A stretch of 51,832 nucleotides of DNA from SYAC01 sp046048055 (GTDB lineage Bacteria > Planctomycetota > Phycisphaerae > Phycisphaerales > SM1A02). The first letter of the stretch is position 1. Each line of letters opens with the position of its first letter. This document shows positions 34,130 through 43,056 of the stretch, piece by piece. Both the position numbers and the translations under genes were made by a program. The notes beneath the pieces were generated by a model that made no database searches, was not told the DNA's origin, and was given only the letters and a program-made list of their open reading frames with translations. The stretch lies in contig JBJOGW010000090.1 of the NCBI GenBank assembly GCA_046048055.1, forward strand, positions 1 through 51,832, given 5' to 3'.

Positions 34130-34951
34130 TCACAGCATAGGTTGCAGAAAGGTCCGCGCCGCCGCCACCTCCTCCACACGGCGGTCGCCGCCCTCGCGCT
34201 CGATCACCACGCACACATCCGGCGGAAGGCGACGCACCTCGGACATGAACTCCGCCCAAGGCACGGCTCCGGCGCCCACGGGTGTCTCGCGGCCCCAGAC
34301 GTCGGGCTGACCGCTACCCACCGCGTCCTTGGCGTGCACCTGCCGAATCCACGGTGCCAGCAGGCGGATGGCGGCCAGCGGATCGCCGGCCCCGTACAGC
34401 AGCATGTTTGCCGGGTCCAGGTTCACGCCCACCGTGGCCCGCGCCAGCCGCTGAAGCAACTGCTGCAGGCAGGCCGCGCTCTCCTGCCCGGTCTCCAGCG
34501 CCACCTGCACGCCGGCACCAGCGAACAGGTCGATCACGCGTTGCAGCCGCTCGATCATGAGGGCCTGCAGCGGATCCATGGCGTCATGGGGCACGAATCC
34601 GCCGTGAAAGGTCACCAGCCCCACGCCGTGGCGAGCCGCCAGGTCCGCCACGGTCGAGGCCAGTCGCTGGTTCTCGCTCCACAGGTCGTCGCTTCGAAAC
34701 CCGCCGGTCCGGCGAATGCTCGGGATGCTGGAGTAGTCCTCACCGCGCGGACGCATCATGCCGCTGACCACGCGGATGCCGGACCGCGTCAGCGTCTCCA
34801 CCGTGCCATTCCAAGTGGCCGGATCGTCCACCATCGGCGTCAGGTCCAGCTGCACCGCCTCAAGGCCCGCAGCCCCAAGGCGGCTCACCAGTTCCGCCGG
34901 ATCATGCGGCCGAAGGCTCCAGCTGCAGACGGCAAGGGTCCGGATGGCCAT
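34130..34951 (-). CDS. Sugar phosphate isomerase/epimerase-like TIM barrel protein
   Basis: A 273-residue protein of the xylose-isomerase-like (AP endonuclease 2) TIM-barrel superfamily. Metal-ligand-type positions are visible: a Glu in VALETGQES (about 155), Asp in NLDPAN (about 180), His in VHAKD (about 205) and Glu in VIEREGG (about 250), with TFHGG (about 115) also typical. Members isomerise or epimerise keto sugars or related compounds; the substrate cannot be told here. TAGCCT ends 7 bases before the ATG, which supports this start over ones upstream. First gene of the unit with the FmdB-like gene and ligA. Confidence 0.8.
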   Translation of the reverse strand: MAIRTLAVCSWSLRPHDPAELVSRLGAAGLEAVQLDLTPMVDDPATWNGTVETLTRSGIRVVSGMMRPRGEDYSSIPSIRRTGGFRSDDLWSENQRLASTVADLAARHGVGLVTFHGGFVPHDAMDPLQALMIERLQRVIDLFAGAGVQVALETGQESAACLQQLLQRLARATVGVNLDPANMLLYGAGDPLAAIRLLAPWIRQVHAKDAVGSGQPDVWGRETPVGAGAVPWAEFMSEVRRLPPDVCVVIEREGGDRRVEEVAAARTFLQPML

Positions 34952-34958
34952 CGTTCGC

Positions 34959-34964
34959 AGGCTA
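34959..34964 (-). promoter_or_regulatory. Leaderless-type -10 element (TAGCCT) of the isomerase gene
   Basis: TAGCCT on the minus strand ends 7 bases before the ATG at 34951. Confidence 0.5.
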
Positions 34965-35024
34965 TCGGCGTGAAGATCGCGTTGGCGTCCCCCGCGCATG
35001 CTGGAAGTGGCCGGTCGGCCCCCT

Positions 35025-35030
35025 TACCAT
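35025..35030 (+). promoter_or_regulatory. Leaderless-type -10 element (TACCAT) of the hotdog gene
   Basis: TACCAT ends 6 bases before the ATG at 35037. Confidence 0.55.
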
Positions 35031-35036
35031 GCGGGA

Positions 35037-35627
35037 ATGACGTCGTTGGAAGCGACAGCCCGCCTTTCGCCCATTCCTGTCGGAAAGCGAACCTTTGGCG
35101 AGCGCTGCGAGGCCTTCATCAGCCGACTGAGCACCCGAAACTGGTTCTGGCAGAAGGTCTGCAGCCTGATCTGGCTGCCGTTCGCCTTCCGAAGCGGGAT
35201 CACGCTGCGACGCGCCGGCACCAACCGCTTCACGGCGGTGCTGCCCTTCACCCGCGGCAACCGCAACTGGTACAACGCCATGGCCGGCGCCGCCCTGCTG
35301 GGCAACAGCGAGGTGGCCGCGGGCCTGTTCCTGTTCGGCCGCGTGGGCAGCGACTACATCGTGGTCTGCAAGAGGATGGAGTACCGGTTCCTCCGGCCGT
35401 GCGTCGGTCCGGCGCTCTACGACATCGTGCCGCAGCAGGACCTTGAGGAGCTGGTGCGGGCGGGCGGCGAGTTCAACATCGACCTGGAGATGGACATCCG
35501 CCAGCAGGTCAAGGACCACGGTCGCCAGAAGCGCGTGGGCAAGTGCATGATCACCTTCCACTGCACGCCCAAGGCCATGCTCAAGGCCAAGGCCCTTCGA
35601 CGGGCCACGGCGGCCGCCGCCGACTGA
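35037..35627 (+). CDS. Hotdog-fold protein (DUF4442-like, thioesterase superfamily)
   Basis: A 196-residue cytoplasmic protein. LPFTRGNRNWYNAMAGAALLG (about 63-83) followed by EVAAGLF has the RNRN...G(A)xxxxAxxxAxG layout of the DUF4442 branch of the hotdog thioesterase superfamily; members are thought to act on acyl-CoA or acyl-carrier esters. No catalytic residue assignment is possible from this alone. TACCAT six bases before the ATG and no ribosome site point to a leaderless mRNA. It is followed after 48 bases by the membrane protein gene, which has its own promoter-like element. Confidence 0.65.
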   Translation: MTSLEATARLSPIPVGKRTFGERCEAFISRLSTRNWFWQKVCSLIWLPFAFRSGITLRRAGTNRFTAVLPFTRGNRNWYNAMAGAALLGNSEVAAGLFLFGRVGSDYIVVCKRMEYRFLRPCVGPALYDIVPQQDLEELVRAGGEFNIDLEMDIRQQVKDHGRQKRVGKCMITFHCTPKAMLKAKALRRATAAAAD

Positions 35628-35663
35628 GCGACGCATCCGTTGGACATGGCTCGGGGGCGAGTG

Positions 35664-35669
35664 CACACT
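35664..35669 (+). promoter_or_regulatory. Leaderless-type -10 element (CACACT) with TTGGAC -35
   Basis: TTGGAC at 35640-35645, an 18-base spacer, then CACACT ending 6 bases before the ATG at 35676. The -35 is good; the -10 is a weaker match than the other elements in the window. Confidence 0.45.
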
Positions 35670-35675
35670 TGCCCC

Positions 35676-36839
35676 ATGCGTCGCACCGCGCTCACGATCG
35701 GGTGGGGCCTCTACCTGGCCAGCAGCTGGACCTGGTGCATCGGCATGTTCCTGCCCATCCTGATGCTGCGATGGTGGGGCTGGCCGGGGTTCATGGCCTT
35801 CGCGGTGCCCAACGTGCTGGGCTGCACGCTGTTCGGCTACGTGCTCACGCCGGAGTCCAGTCGCGCCCTCGTGGCTCGCTTTCGCGTGTGGATCGCGATC
35901 TTCGGTGCCGCCACCATCGCCTACCAGATCGGATTCCTGCTGAAGATGGGGGTGACCGCCGCGCTGGTCACGGCCCTGCCCGTCGCCCTGCTGCTGCTGG
36001 TGTCGGCGCGTCGCGGCAGCGAGCGATCCGATCGCGCCATGATGGCGATCCTGGCGTGCGCCTGGATCGCCAGCGGCCTGCTCTTCGCGCGGTTCGGACC
36101 TGGTGCGCTGGCCAACCTTCCCGCGGCCGGAACCCTGCCGCCCGCCTCGCTCGCCTGGGCTGCACCGTTCATGGCCTTCGGCTTCCTGCTGTGCCCCTAC
36201 CTGGATCCAACCTTTCACCTGGCGCTGCAGCGCGCGCCAAGTCGGCATGCGTTCGCGGTCTTCGGCGCGGCCTTCACCGTGATGCTGCTTTTCACGGCGG
36301 CGTGGTTCGATCCCGCCACCGGCCTGGTCTCCATGGATGGCGCGCGCCTCGGGGGTGAGCCGGTGGTTCTCTGGCAGTGGGGACTGCAGGCCGCATGCAC
36401 GATCGTGGCGGTGGCGGCGGCCATGCAGAGCCTCGAGCCGGTCTGGTCGCTCGGGCGCCCACGCGTCCTGCTGCCGGGCGTGACACTGATGGCGTGCCTG
36501 GCGCTGGGTGGGCCGTACCTCGCCGAATCCTCGCTTCCTGCACTGGCCGAGGCCCTGAATCCCCCGTCCGGAGCGGTTCGCGGCGAAGCCACCTACCTGC
36601 GATGGCTCGGCCTCTACGGCGTGCTCTTTCCCGGCGTGCTGCTTCTGGGACTGCGACGGGTGCCGGGCGTGGTGGCGGCCGTGGCCGTCATCGCGGCCGG
36701 GATCCTGGCCGAGTTGGGCATGATCGGCGGCCGCATGCCGCTTCTTCTGGGCGCCACGGCCGCGATGCTGCTGGCGGCCCTGTGGACTTCGCGAGCATCG
36801 GCCGAAAAATCCGAAATAGCCCCTGCGGATGGTCGTTGA
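35676..36839 (+). CDS. Multi-helix inner-membrane protein, unknown function
   Basis: A 387-residue protein that is hydrophobic over most of its length, with about ten or eleven predicted helices (for example about 12-32, 35-55, 65-85, 88-108, 118-138, 150-170, 185-205, 230-250, 265-285, 325-350, 350-372) and a polar end. No transporter or enzyme signature is visible to me. It precedes the DUF1800 gene by 14 bases on the same strand, and may form one transcript with DUF1800 and DUF1501. CACACT ends 6 bases before the ATG. Confidence 0.7.
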   Translation: MRRTALTIGWGLYLASSWTWCIGMFLPILMLRWWGWPGFMAFAVPNVLGCTLFGYVLTPESSRALVARFRVWIAIFGAATIAYQIGFLLKMGVTAALVTALPVALLLLVSARRGSERSDRAMMAILACAWIASGLLFARFGPGALANLPAAGTLPPASLAWAAPFMAFGFLLCPYLDPTFHLALQRAPSRHAFAVFGAAFTVMLLFTAAWFDPATGLVSMDGARLGGEPVVLWQWGLQAACTIVAVAAAMQSLEPVWSLGRPRVLLPGVTLMACLALGGPYLAESSLPALAEALNPPSGAVRGEATYLRWLGLYGVLFPGVLLLGLRRVPGVVAAVAVIAAGILAELGMIGGRMPLLLGATAAMLLAALWTSRASAEKSEIAPADGR

Positions 36840-36853
36840 CCGCCCGCCGCGCC

Positions 36854-38353
36854 ATGAAGCTTCCACCCGAACTCAAGCCGCTTCCTGCCAGGCAGTTCAA
36901 CGAGGACTGCGCCCGCCACCTGCTCAACCGCGCCGGGTTCGGCGGCACCCCGGCGCAGGTGCGCGCGCTGGCGGGCATGGGGCTGCAGGGCGCCGTGGAC
37001 GCGCTGGTGGAGTACCAGGATCGGCCCTACGCCGACACCGTGGCCGAGGGGTTCGATCCCGACATCATGGTCCCGCTCTCGCAGCAGGAGCAGCAGGCGC
37101 TGGCCCAGGCGCGCCGCAGCGGCGACCAGGAGACGCTGCAGAAGTTCGAGCGCGAGCGCAATCGCCGACAGGCCGCCGACCGCGAGCAGATCCGCGAGAT
37201 GCGCAAGTGGTGGCTGAAGCGCATGATCGAGTCGCCGCGTCCGCTCGAGGAGAAGATGACGCTCTTCTGGCACGGGCACTTCGCCAACGGCCACCGCACC
37301 GTGGAGGAGAGCTGGAACATGTTCCAGCAGAACCGGCTGTTCCGCGAGCATGCCACCGGGAACTTCGCCGGGCTGGTGCGAAAGGTCATCCGTGACCCGT
37401 CGATGATCAAGTACCTGGACAACGACCAGAACCGCCGCGGCAGCCCCAACGAGAACCTCTCCCGCGAGCTCATGGAGCTCTTCACGCTGGGAGAGGGACG
37501 CGGCTACACCGAGCAGGACATCAAGGAGGGCGCCCGGGCCCTGACCGGGCTCACCTTTCGCGACAACCAGCCCTTCTTCAACGAGGGCGCCCATGACTCG
37601 GGCCGAAAGACCATCTTCGGGTACACGGGCTCGTTCGACGCCGACGGCTTCGTGGACCTGATCCTGGCCAAGCCGGAGTGCCCGCGGTTCATCTGCGAGA
37701 AGCTCTACCGCTTCCTGGTCAACGACGCGCCGGAGGGCTTCTCGCCAAGCCAGGAGGCCTTCATCCAGGCGGCCGCCGATCACTTCGTGAAGCAGAAGGG
37801 CGAGCTCAAGCCGCTGCTCAAGGCCATCTTCGCCAGCGAGCACTTTCACCACCCCGGCAACCGCGGCGCCATCATCAAGAGCCCGGTGCAGCTGGTGGTG
37901 CAGGCGGTCCGGCAGTTCCACACGCCGGTGCGCTCGCTCAGCGTGCTTTCCAGCGCCTGCGAGCTCATGGGCCAGAACCTCTTCGAGCCGCCCAACGTGA
38001 AGGGCTGGGATGGCGGACGCGCGTGGATCAACACCAGCACGCTCTTCACCCGGCAGAACCTGCTCGTCTACCTGCTCACCGGCCGCACGCCGCGCGACCA
38101 GGCGTGGGAGTCCGACGATCAGGGCTACAGCGCCGACCACCTGGTCGACGCCGTGCGGGGCGCCGGCGACCGCGTGGATCCGCCGGAGGGCGTGGCGTGG
38201 CTGATGCGATGCGCGCTGGCCACGGCGCCGGAGGCCCCCCGCACGGATACCGTCCTGCAGTCGCTCACCTCGCGAGGGATGGGCATGGACAACAACGGAA
38301 TCATCGAGGCACTCTGCCTGATCACCGCTCTGCCCGAGTACCAGCTCTGCTGA
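36854..38353 (+). CDS. DUF1800 family protein
   Basis: A 499-residue protein. HLLNRAGFGGTPAQVRAL (about 21-38), FWHGHFANG (about 137) and SPNENLSRELMELFTLGEG (about 198) are hallmark blocks of DUF1800. The family is widespread in planctomycetes and usually lies next to a DUF1501 gene, as here (10 bases apart). No catalytic role is established. The start at the ATG before KLPPELKPL is preferred; the frame is open for about 160 codons upstream through the previous gene. It has no clear signal peptide. Confidence 0.88.
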   Translation: MKLPPELKPLPARQFNEDCARHLLNRAGFGGTPAQVRALAGMGLQGAVDALVEYQDRPYADTVAEGFDPDIMVPLSQQEQQALAQARRSGDQETLQKFERERNRRQAADREQIREMRKWWLKRMIESPRPLEEKMTLFWHGHFANGHRTVEESWNMFQQNRLFREHATGNFAGLVRKVIRDPSMIKYLDNDQNRRGSPNENLSRELMELFTLGEGRGYTEQDIKEGARALTGLTFRDNQPFFNEGAHDSGRKTIFGYTGSFDADGFVDLILAKPECPRFICEKLYRFLVNDAPEGFSPSQEAFIQAAADHFVKQKGELKPLLKAIFASEHFHHPGNRGAIIKSPVQLVVQAVRQFHTPVRSLSVLSSACELMGQNLFEPPNVKGWDGGRAWINTSTLFTRQNLLVYLLTGRTPRDQAWESDDQGYSADHLVDAVRGAGDRVDPPEGVAWLMRCALATAPEAPRTDTVLQSLTSRGMGMDNNGIIEALCLITALPEYQLC

Positions 38354-38363
38354 AGGAGTCACC

Positions 38364-39662
38364 ATGCTCGATCCCCATGCCGCCTACTCACGCCGCCTGT
38401 TCATCCGCCATGGCGTCGCGCTGGCCAGCCTGGCCGGCACCATCCCGGCGTTCATCCAGGACTCGGCCCTGGGCATGGTCGGACAGGCCATCGGCAATCC
38501 CGGTCTTGCCGGCGTGCCCGAGGAGCGCGTGCTGGTGATCGTGCAGCTGGGCGGCGGCAACGATGGACTGAACACCGTGGTGCCGTACGGCAACGGCGAC
38601 TACTACGCGGCGCGGCCCACGCTGGGCATCCAGGCCCCGGGCGGCACCAGCCGCGGACAGGCGGGCGTGGCCCTGGAGCTGGACGGCAAGCAGGGCATCG
38701 GCCTGCATCCCTCCCTTCGCGGGCTCAAGCAGCTGATGGACGATGGTCAACTGGCCGTGCTCCAGGGCGTGGGCTACCCCAATCCCAACCGCAGTCACTT
38801 CACCAGCATGGACATCTGGCAGGCGGGCAGCACCAACCCGCGCGGCGACGGCTGGATCGGCCGCTACTTCGACAACACCTGCCAGGGAACGCCCTTGCCC
38901 GAGGGGGCGGTGAGCATCGGCCGCACCGCGCCGCTGGCGATGGTGGGCAAGGTGCAGAAGCCGATCAGTTTCGAGAGTCCGGACCTGTTCCGCTGGATGG
39001 GCAGCGACGTGGACGCTGGCATGGATGGGGCCTATCAGGCCCTGAACCGCGCCGGCGTGCTGCCCGAGACCGCGCCCAGAAGCCAGGCCGCGTTCCTGAT
39101 GCGCACGGCGCTGGACGCGCAGGTGAGCAGCGACCGCATCCGCGCCGCGGTGGAGCGCACGCCACTGACCGCCTGGCCCGGCAGCGACCTGGCCCGCCAG
39201 TTGCGGATGGTCTCGGCCATGATCCGCGACGGCATGAAAACCCGCGTGTACTACGCCAGCATCGCGGGCTTTGACACGCACGCGGGGCAGCTGGGCACGC
39301 ACGCACGCAACCTGCAGCAGGTGGGCGACGCGCTGCTGGCCTTCCAGAACGAGCTCAAGGCCCAGGGCAACCAGGACAGGGTTCTCACCCTGGTGTTCAG
39401 CGAATTCGGACGACGCGTGGCCCAGAACGCCAGCGGCGGCACGGACCACGGCACGGCGGCCCCCTCGTTCCTGATCGGGTCGGCCGTGCGACCCGGCGTG
39501 CATGGGCAGCATCCCAGCCTGCGTGACCTGGACAACGGCGACCTGAAGTTCACGCAGGACTTCCGCGGTGTCTACGGGGCCGTGCTCGAGGACTGGCTCA
39601 AGGCCCCCAGCGCCAAGGTTCTTGGCGGCACCTATCCCAAGCCCAAGGTGATCCGGGCCTGA
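38364..39662 (+). CDS. DUF1501 family protein with Tat signal
   Basis: A 432-residue protein; AAGGAG lies 7 bases before the ATG. The N-terminus SRRLFIRHG, followed by a hydrophobic stretch, is a twin-arginine signal, so the protein is exported folded. VLVIVQLGGGNDGLNTVVP (about 55-73), FDTHAGQ and FSEFGRR (about 300-350) and TDHGTAAPS (about 360) match DUF1501, related to the alkaline-phosphatase/sulfatase fold and partner of DUF1800. Substrate unknown. Pair with the gene just upstream. Confidence 0.9.
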   Translation: MLDPHAAYSRRLFIRHGVALASLAGTIPAFIQDSALGMVGQAIGNPGLAGVPEERVLVIVQLGGGNDGLNTVVPYGNGDYYAARPTLGIQAPGGTSRGQAGVALELDGKQGIGLHPSLRGLKQLMDDGQLAVLQGVGYPNPNRSHFTSMDIWQAGSTNPRGDGWIGRYFDNTCQGTPLPEGAVSIGRTAPLAMVGKVQKPISFESPDLFRWMGSDVDAGMDGAYQALNRAGVLPETAPRSQAAFLMRTALDAQVSSDRIRAAVERTPLTAWPGSDLARQLRMVSAMIRDGMKTRVYYASIAGFDTHAGQLGTHARNLQQVGDALLAFQNELKAQGNQDRVLTLVFSEFGRRVAQNASGGTDHGTAAPSFLIGSAVRPGVHGQHPSLRDLDNGDLKFTQDFRGVYGAVLEDWLKAPSAKVLGGTYPKPKVIRA

Positions 39663-39735
39663 GATTCGCGCGGATGGGCATCCGGCGGCGAAGTGCCTCG
39701 TCGTCGCCCTGCCGCGCCGCGACTGGATGCAAAAG

Positions 39736-39771
39736 CGGAAACGGCCCCACCCGTTGTTGGGGCCGTTTCCG
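39736..39771. terminator. Hairpin downstream of DUF1501
   Basis: A perfect 14-bp stem (CGGAAACGGCCCCA / TGGGGCCGTTTCCG) with an 8-base loop, 74 bases after the DUF1501 stop. On the plus strand it is followed by AAATC; on the minus strand it is followed by CTTTTGC, so the minus orientation is the better intrinsic terminator. Confidence 0.6.
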
Positions 39772-39994
39772 AAATCTGGCAGACGACGGGTTCCCGTCCA
39801 TCGTCCACGCATCGCGTCGAGGCTGGTTCCCGTCAGCCATCAGACGCCTTGTCGAGCAGGTCGCTTCCCTACGCCCCACTCGTGTTCCTTCACCCATGTA
39901 AACGGAATTCGGGTCCCTTTTCCCTCACACAAAGTGAACTTTTTCAATTCGGCCCGTTGGAGCGGCGGGGGCAGGGTCGCTTGGCCCAAAAAGT

Positions 39995-40026
39995 GCGGAA
40001 GCGTCCTCTGAGGAGGCCGCTTCCGC
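39995..40026 (-). terminator. Intrinsic terminator on the minus strand
   Basis: Arms GCGGAAGCGTCCTC and GAGGCCGCTTCCGC (one mismatch) with a 4-base loop. Read on the minus strand it is followed by ACTTTTTGGG. It lies 253 bases past the dinG stop and is a natural end for that transcript. Confidence 0.65.
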
Positions 40027-40278
40027 AATCGCAAACACGCATTCCAGTGACGGTGCGGCAGGTCCCAACCGCCGCGTTCGCATCTGTTCCCCGGGCCAGT
40101 CCCCACGGCCCTGGCGTCCTGTCAGCGAGCCGATCCCATTCGGCTCGCAGCGTGTCGTTCACCCATAGGAACGCAAACCACCGGTGCAAACCCTCATGGC
40201 AACGGCACTTTTGTCCACAATTGGACCCGACTCAGATTGCATGAAGTGACCCGGCGGCCAAAACGCCATGAAATTGAA

Positions 40279-42294
40279 TCATTCGTCACCAAAACCCGGT
40301 GGATCCATCTCCTCGTCCAGCCAATGCGGCTCCACGCCCTCGGGCAAGGCCCGCAGAAAGGCCGCCCCATACCCCTTGGTCACGATCCGGGCATCCAGAA
40401 CCACCACCTGCCCACGGTCCGAGCCACTACGGATCAGGCGACCAAAACCCTGCCGGAACCGCAGGACTGCCCGAGGCAGGCTGTCCTGACCGAAGGCGTC
40501 GCCGCCCTGGGCCTGCACCCGCTCGCCACGTGCCCTGGTCAGCGGCCGATCCGGGCTCTCGAAGGGAAGCCGCGTGATGATCACGTTGCGCAGGGCATCG
40601 CCCCGCACGTCCACCCCCTGCCAGAAGCTCTGCACGCCGAAGAGCACCGCACGCCGCTCGCCCATGAACCGCTGCAGCATGATGCCGCGCGCCATGCCCC
40701 GGTTCTGCACGAAGACCGGATGGTCGAGCTCGCCCAGCGGGCCCTCGATGCGCCGAGCCACGCGCTCCATGAGCGCGGCGTTGGTGAACAGCACGAAGGC
40801 GCCACCATCGGTCTGCCGAACCTGAAGCAGGATGCGCTCGGCCAGCGCCTGCTCGTACTGCGGATGCGACGGCTCGGGCATGCCGCGGTCCACCAGCAGC
40901 TTGACCTGACTGGCGAAGTCGAATGGGCTGCCCAGTTGCGCGGTGCGGGCGTCGTCGCAGCCCAGTCGACGGGCCACCAGCCCGAAGTCGCCCGGACCGG
41001 TGGAGAGCGTGGCGCTGGTCAACGTGACCGACACGGGCCGCGCAAAGAGCTGCTCGCGCAGGATCGGGGCCACGTCCACGGCCGCCGCGGCCAGCGACAC
41101 AGGCGGCCGGCCCTTGCCTCGGGCCTTGCGCGTCTCCACCCAGTACACGCATCCGGGCAGCGACTGCAGCAGCAGCGCCGAGGCACTGGCCGCCGCGGCG
41201 TCCGCTCGCTCCGCGTAGGCGTTCAGCTCGAAGGCGTCCGCCTCCTCCATCGCGTCCTCCTTCAGCAGGCGAAGGGCGCCGGCAAGCTGCCGCATGGGCG
41301 CGCTGAGCGCGTCCTCCACCGACTCGCCCGGCGTGATCCGCCGCTCGCCGACCTCGCCACCGGAGCGGGCCAGCGTCCAGAGATCCGTCGCGAGCGCCTC
41401 CAGCCCCTGCTCGCAGGCCTCGACCAGCTCGATCGCCTCGTCCACGCGGCTCTCCGTGCCGCCACGAACGCGCAGGTGCGGCAGGAATCCGCGGCCACCG
41501 CCGCCCAGCAGCGCCCGCAGCAGGTGCCGCACCGAAGCCTCCGAGAGCTTCAGGCCGAAATGCTCGCTGGCCACGTCCTCGATCTCGTGGGCCTCGTCCA
41601 GGATCACGTGCCGATAGTCGGGCAGGAACCCCCGGCCACGCGCACGCAGGGCCAGGTCGCTGAAGAAGATGGCATGGTTGCACACGAGCAGGTCGGCGTT
41701 CTCCATGCGACGCCGGGCCGCCTGGTAGAAGCACTTGTCGTAGGTGGGGCAGCGCCGCCCCATGCAGTTGTGCGGGTCGCTCTGCGCCTGCTCCCAGACC
41801 GCCGGCGAGGGCTGCACCGGCAGGGAACTGAGCGATCCATCGCGGGTCTGCAGCGCCCAGTCCTCGAGCTGGTGCAGGGCGTGTCGCTCCTGCTCGTCGG
41901 GAAAGAGTCGATCCTGCCGCTGGCTGGCCAGCCGCAGGCGGCGCAGGCTCACGTAGTTGTTGCGGCCCTTGACCAGCACGGCGCTGAACTCGTCGGCGGC
42001 CACCGCGCGGAGCAGCGGAATGTCCTTGTCGATCAGCTGCTCCTGCAGGCTGATGGTGTTGGTGGCCACCACGATGCGCTCGCGGTTCTCCACGATCCGG
42101 CGGATGGACGGGACCAGATAGGCGAAGCTCTTGCCCACACCCGTGCCCGCCTCCACCATCAGTCGGCCGCTGCGCTCCAGGTTGTCCTGCACCAGCCGCG
42201 CCATCTCCAGCTGCTGCGGGCGAACCTCGAACCCGCCAAGTCGCCGCGCCAGCGGACCGGTGTCGCTCAGGACGGCTTCCACGTGCAGGGCCAC
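40279..42294 (-). CDS. dinG: DinG/XPD-family ATP-dependent DNA helicase
   Basis: A 671-residue protein from GTG. Walker A AGTGVGKS (49-56), DEAH at 233-236, and C-terminal motifs including FGVQSFWQGVDV and LPFESPD support a superfamily 2 helicase of the DinG type, which unwinds DNA structures and R-loops in repair. The Fe-S domain has Cys177, Cys182 and Cys188 (CMGRRCPTYDKC), but the first ligand position, normally in GRxNYLC, is Ser116 (GRNNYVS). TACGCT ends 6 bases before the GTG and no ribosome site is seen, so it has its own promoter downstream of rsmG. Confidence 0.87.
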   Translation of the reverse strand: MALHVEAVLSDTGPLARRLGGFEVRPQQLEMARLVQDNLERSGRLMVEAGTGVGKSFAYLVPSIRRIVENRERIVVATNTISLQEQLIDKDIPLLRAVAADEFSAVLVKGRNNYVSLRRLRLASQRQDRLFPDEQERHALHQLEDWALQTRDGSLSSLPVQPSPAVWEQAQSDPHNCMGRRCPTYDKCFYQAARRRMENADLLVCNHAIFFSDLALRARGRGFLPDYRHVILDEAHEIEDVASEHFGLKLSEASVRHLLRALLGGGGRGFLPHLRVRGGTESRVDEAIELVEACEQGLEALATDLWTLARSGGEVGERRITPGESVEDALSAPMRQLAGALRLLKEDAMEEADAFELNAYAERADAAAASASALLLQSLPGCVYWVETRKARGKGRPPVSLAAAAVDVAPILREQLFARPVSVTLTSATLSTGPGDFGLVARRLGCDDARTAQLGSPFDFASQVKLLVDRGMPEPSHPQYEQALAERILLQVRQTDGGAFVLFTNAALMERVARRIEGPLGELDHPVFVQNRGMARGIMLQRFMGERRAVLFGVQSFWQGVDVRGDALRNVIITRLPFESPDRPLTRARGERVQAQGGDAFGQDSLPRAVLRFRQGFGRLIRSGSDRGQVVVLDARIVTKGYGAAFLRALPEGVEPHWLDEEMDPPGFGDE

Positions 42295-42300
42295 GTCCCA

Positions 42301-42306
42301 AGCGTA
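42301..42306 (-). promoter_or_regulatory. Leaderless-type -10 element (TACGCT) of dinG
   Basis: TACGCT on the minus strand ends 6 bases before the GTG at 42294. Confidence 0.55.
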
Positions 42307-42324
42307 GCCATGCCCGCGGCACGA

Positions 42325-43056
42325 TCAGGACGGTTCGCGCGGCGGAGCGCCAAGCGGCTTGCGGGCGGGCAGCCCCTGGTCGCGCGGATAGAGCCGCACG
42401 GTCTTCGCCAGCTTGCGGATGACCACCACGGTGCCCGTGGGGGTGCGGTGGCTGTCCACCACTTCGGCATGAAGCTCATGCAGCGCGCGGGTGGCCTCGC
42501 GAATCTCGTCCGGAGCGCGCTCGCCCTTGATGGCCAGCAGCAGGCCCTCCACCTTCAGGAGCGGAACGGCCAGTTCCACCAGCGTGGCCAGGCTGCCAAC
42601 CGCCCGGCACACCACGGCATCGGCCTGCTCGCGCAGGCCGCCGCGGAAGGCGGCCATCTCCTCGGCCCTTCGATGGTGCACCGTGACGTTGGCCAGCCCA
42701 AGGCGAGCCGCCACCTCACGGAGAAAGTTGCACTTCTTGCCCACGCTCTCGACCAGGTGCACCTGCAGGCCGGGCAACGCGATCGCCAGCGGCATGCCGG
42801 GGAACCCCCCACCGCTGCCCAGGTCCACGGCCAACTGGGCGTCCGCCAGCCAGGGCAGCAGCGAGAGGCTGTCGGCGGCATGCCGCATCCATGCCTGCGC
42901 GGGCTCGCGGATGGCCGTGAGGTTGAACCGCTCGTTGGCCTCCAGCAGCATGTCCAGATGCGTGGCCAGGGCGTCCACATCGCCCGGGTCCAGTTCGATC
43001 CGCTGGGCGGCCAGCGCGGTCGCGAACTCCGCCGGTGGGGCTCCAACGCGGCTCAC
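42325..43056 (-). CDS. rsmG: 16S rRNA (guanine527-N7)-methyltransferase
   Basis: A 243-residue protein starting at GTG, in a GTGA overlap with the rodA stop. It methylates N7 of G527 in 16S rRNA with SAM. Seen: NLTAIREP (45-52), HAADSLSLL (59-67), the SAM loop VDLGSGGGFPGMPLAI (77-92), and VESVGKKCNFLREVA, all RsmG blocks; a basic tail follows. Third gene of the mrdA-rodA-rsmG unit. Confidence 0.93.
   Translation of the reverse strand: MSRVGAPPAEFATALAAQRIELDPGDVDALATHLDMLLEANERFNLTAIREPAQAWMRHAADSLSLLPWLADAQLAVDLGSGGGFPGMPLAIALPGLQVHLVESVGKKCNFLREVAARLGLANVTVHHRRAEEMAAFRGGLREQADAVVCRAVGSLATLVELAVPLLKVEGLLLAIKGERAPDEIREATRALHELHAEVVDSHRTPTGTVVVIRKLAKTVRLYPRDQGLPARKPLGAPPREPS

Larger units (their letters stand above)
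39663..40278. other. Intergenic region with two strong hairpins
   Basis: A 616-base gap between the DUF1501 gene (plus) and dinG (minus, reading toward it). It holds a 14-bp perfect hairpin (39736-39771) and a 14-bp near-perfect one (39995-40026). Both have an A-run on the left, so on the minus strand both end in T-runs, as intrinsic terminators do. A 16-base imperfect repeat (TTCACCCATGTAAACG, 39889-39904; TTCACCCATAGGAACG, 40158-40173) is also present, as is an A+T-richer patch at 39890-39955. No protein gene is convincing. Confidence 0.55.

Noticed and set aside
39693..40244. Plus- and minus-strand small frames in the large gap
   Set aside because: No motif, no ribosome site, composition unlike the coding genes here, and they span hairpins.
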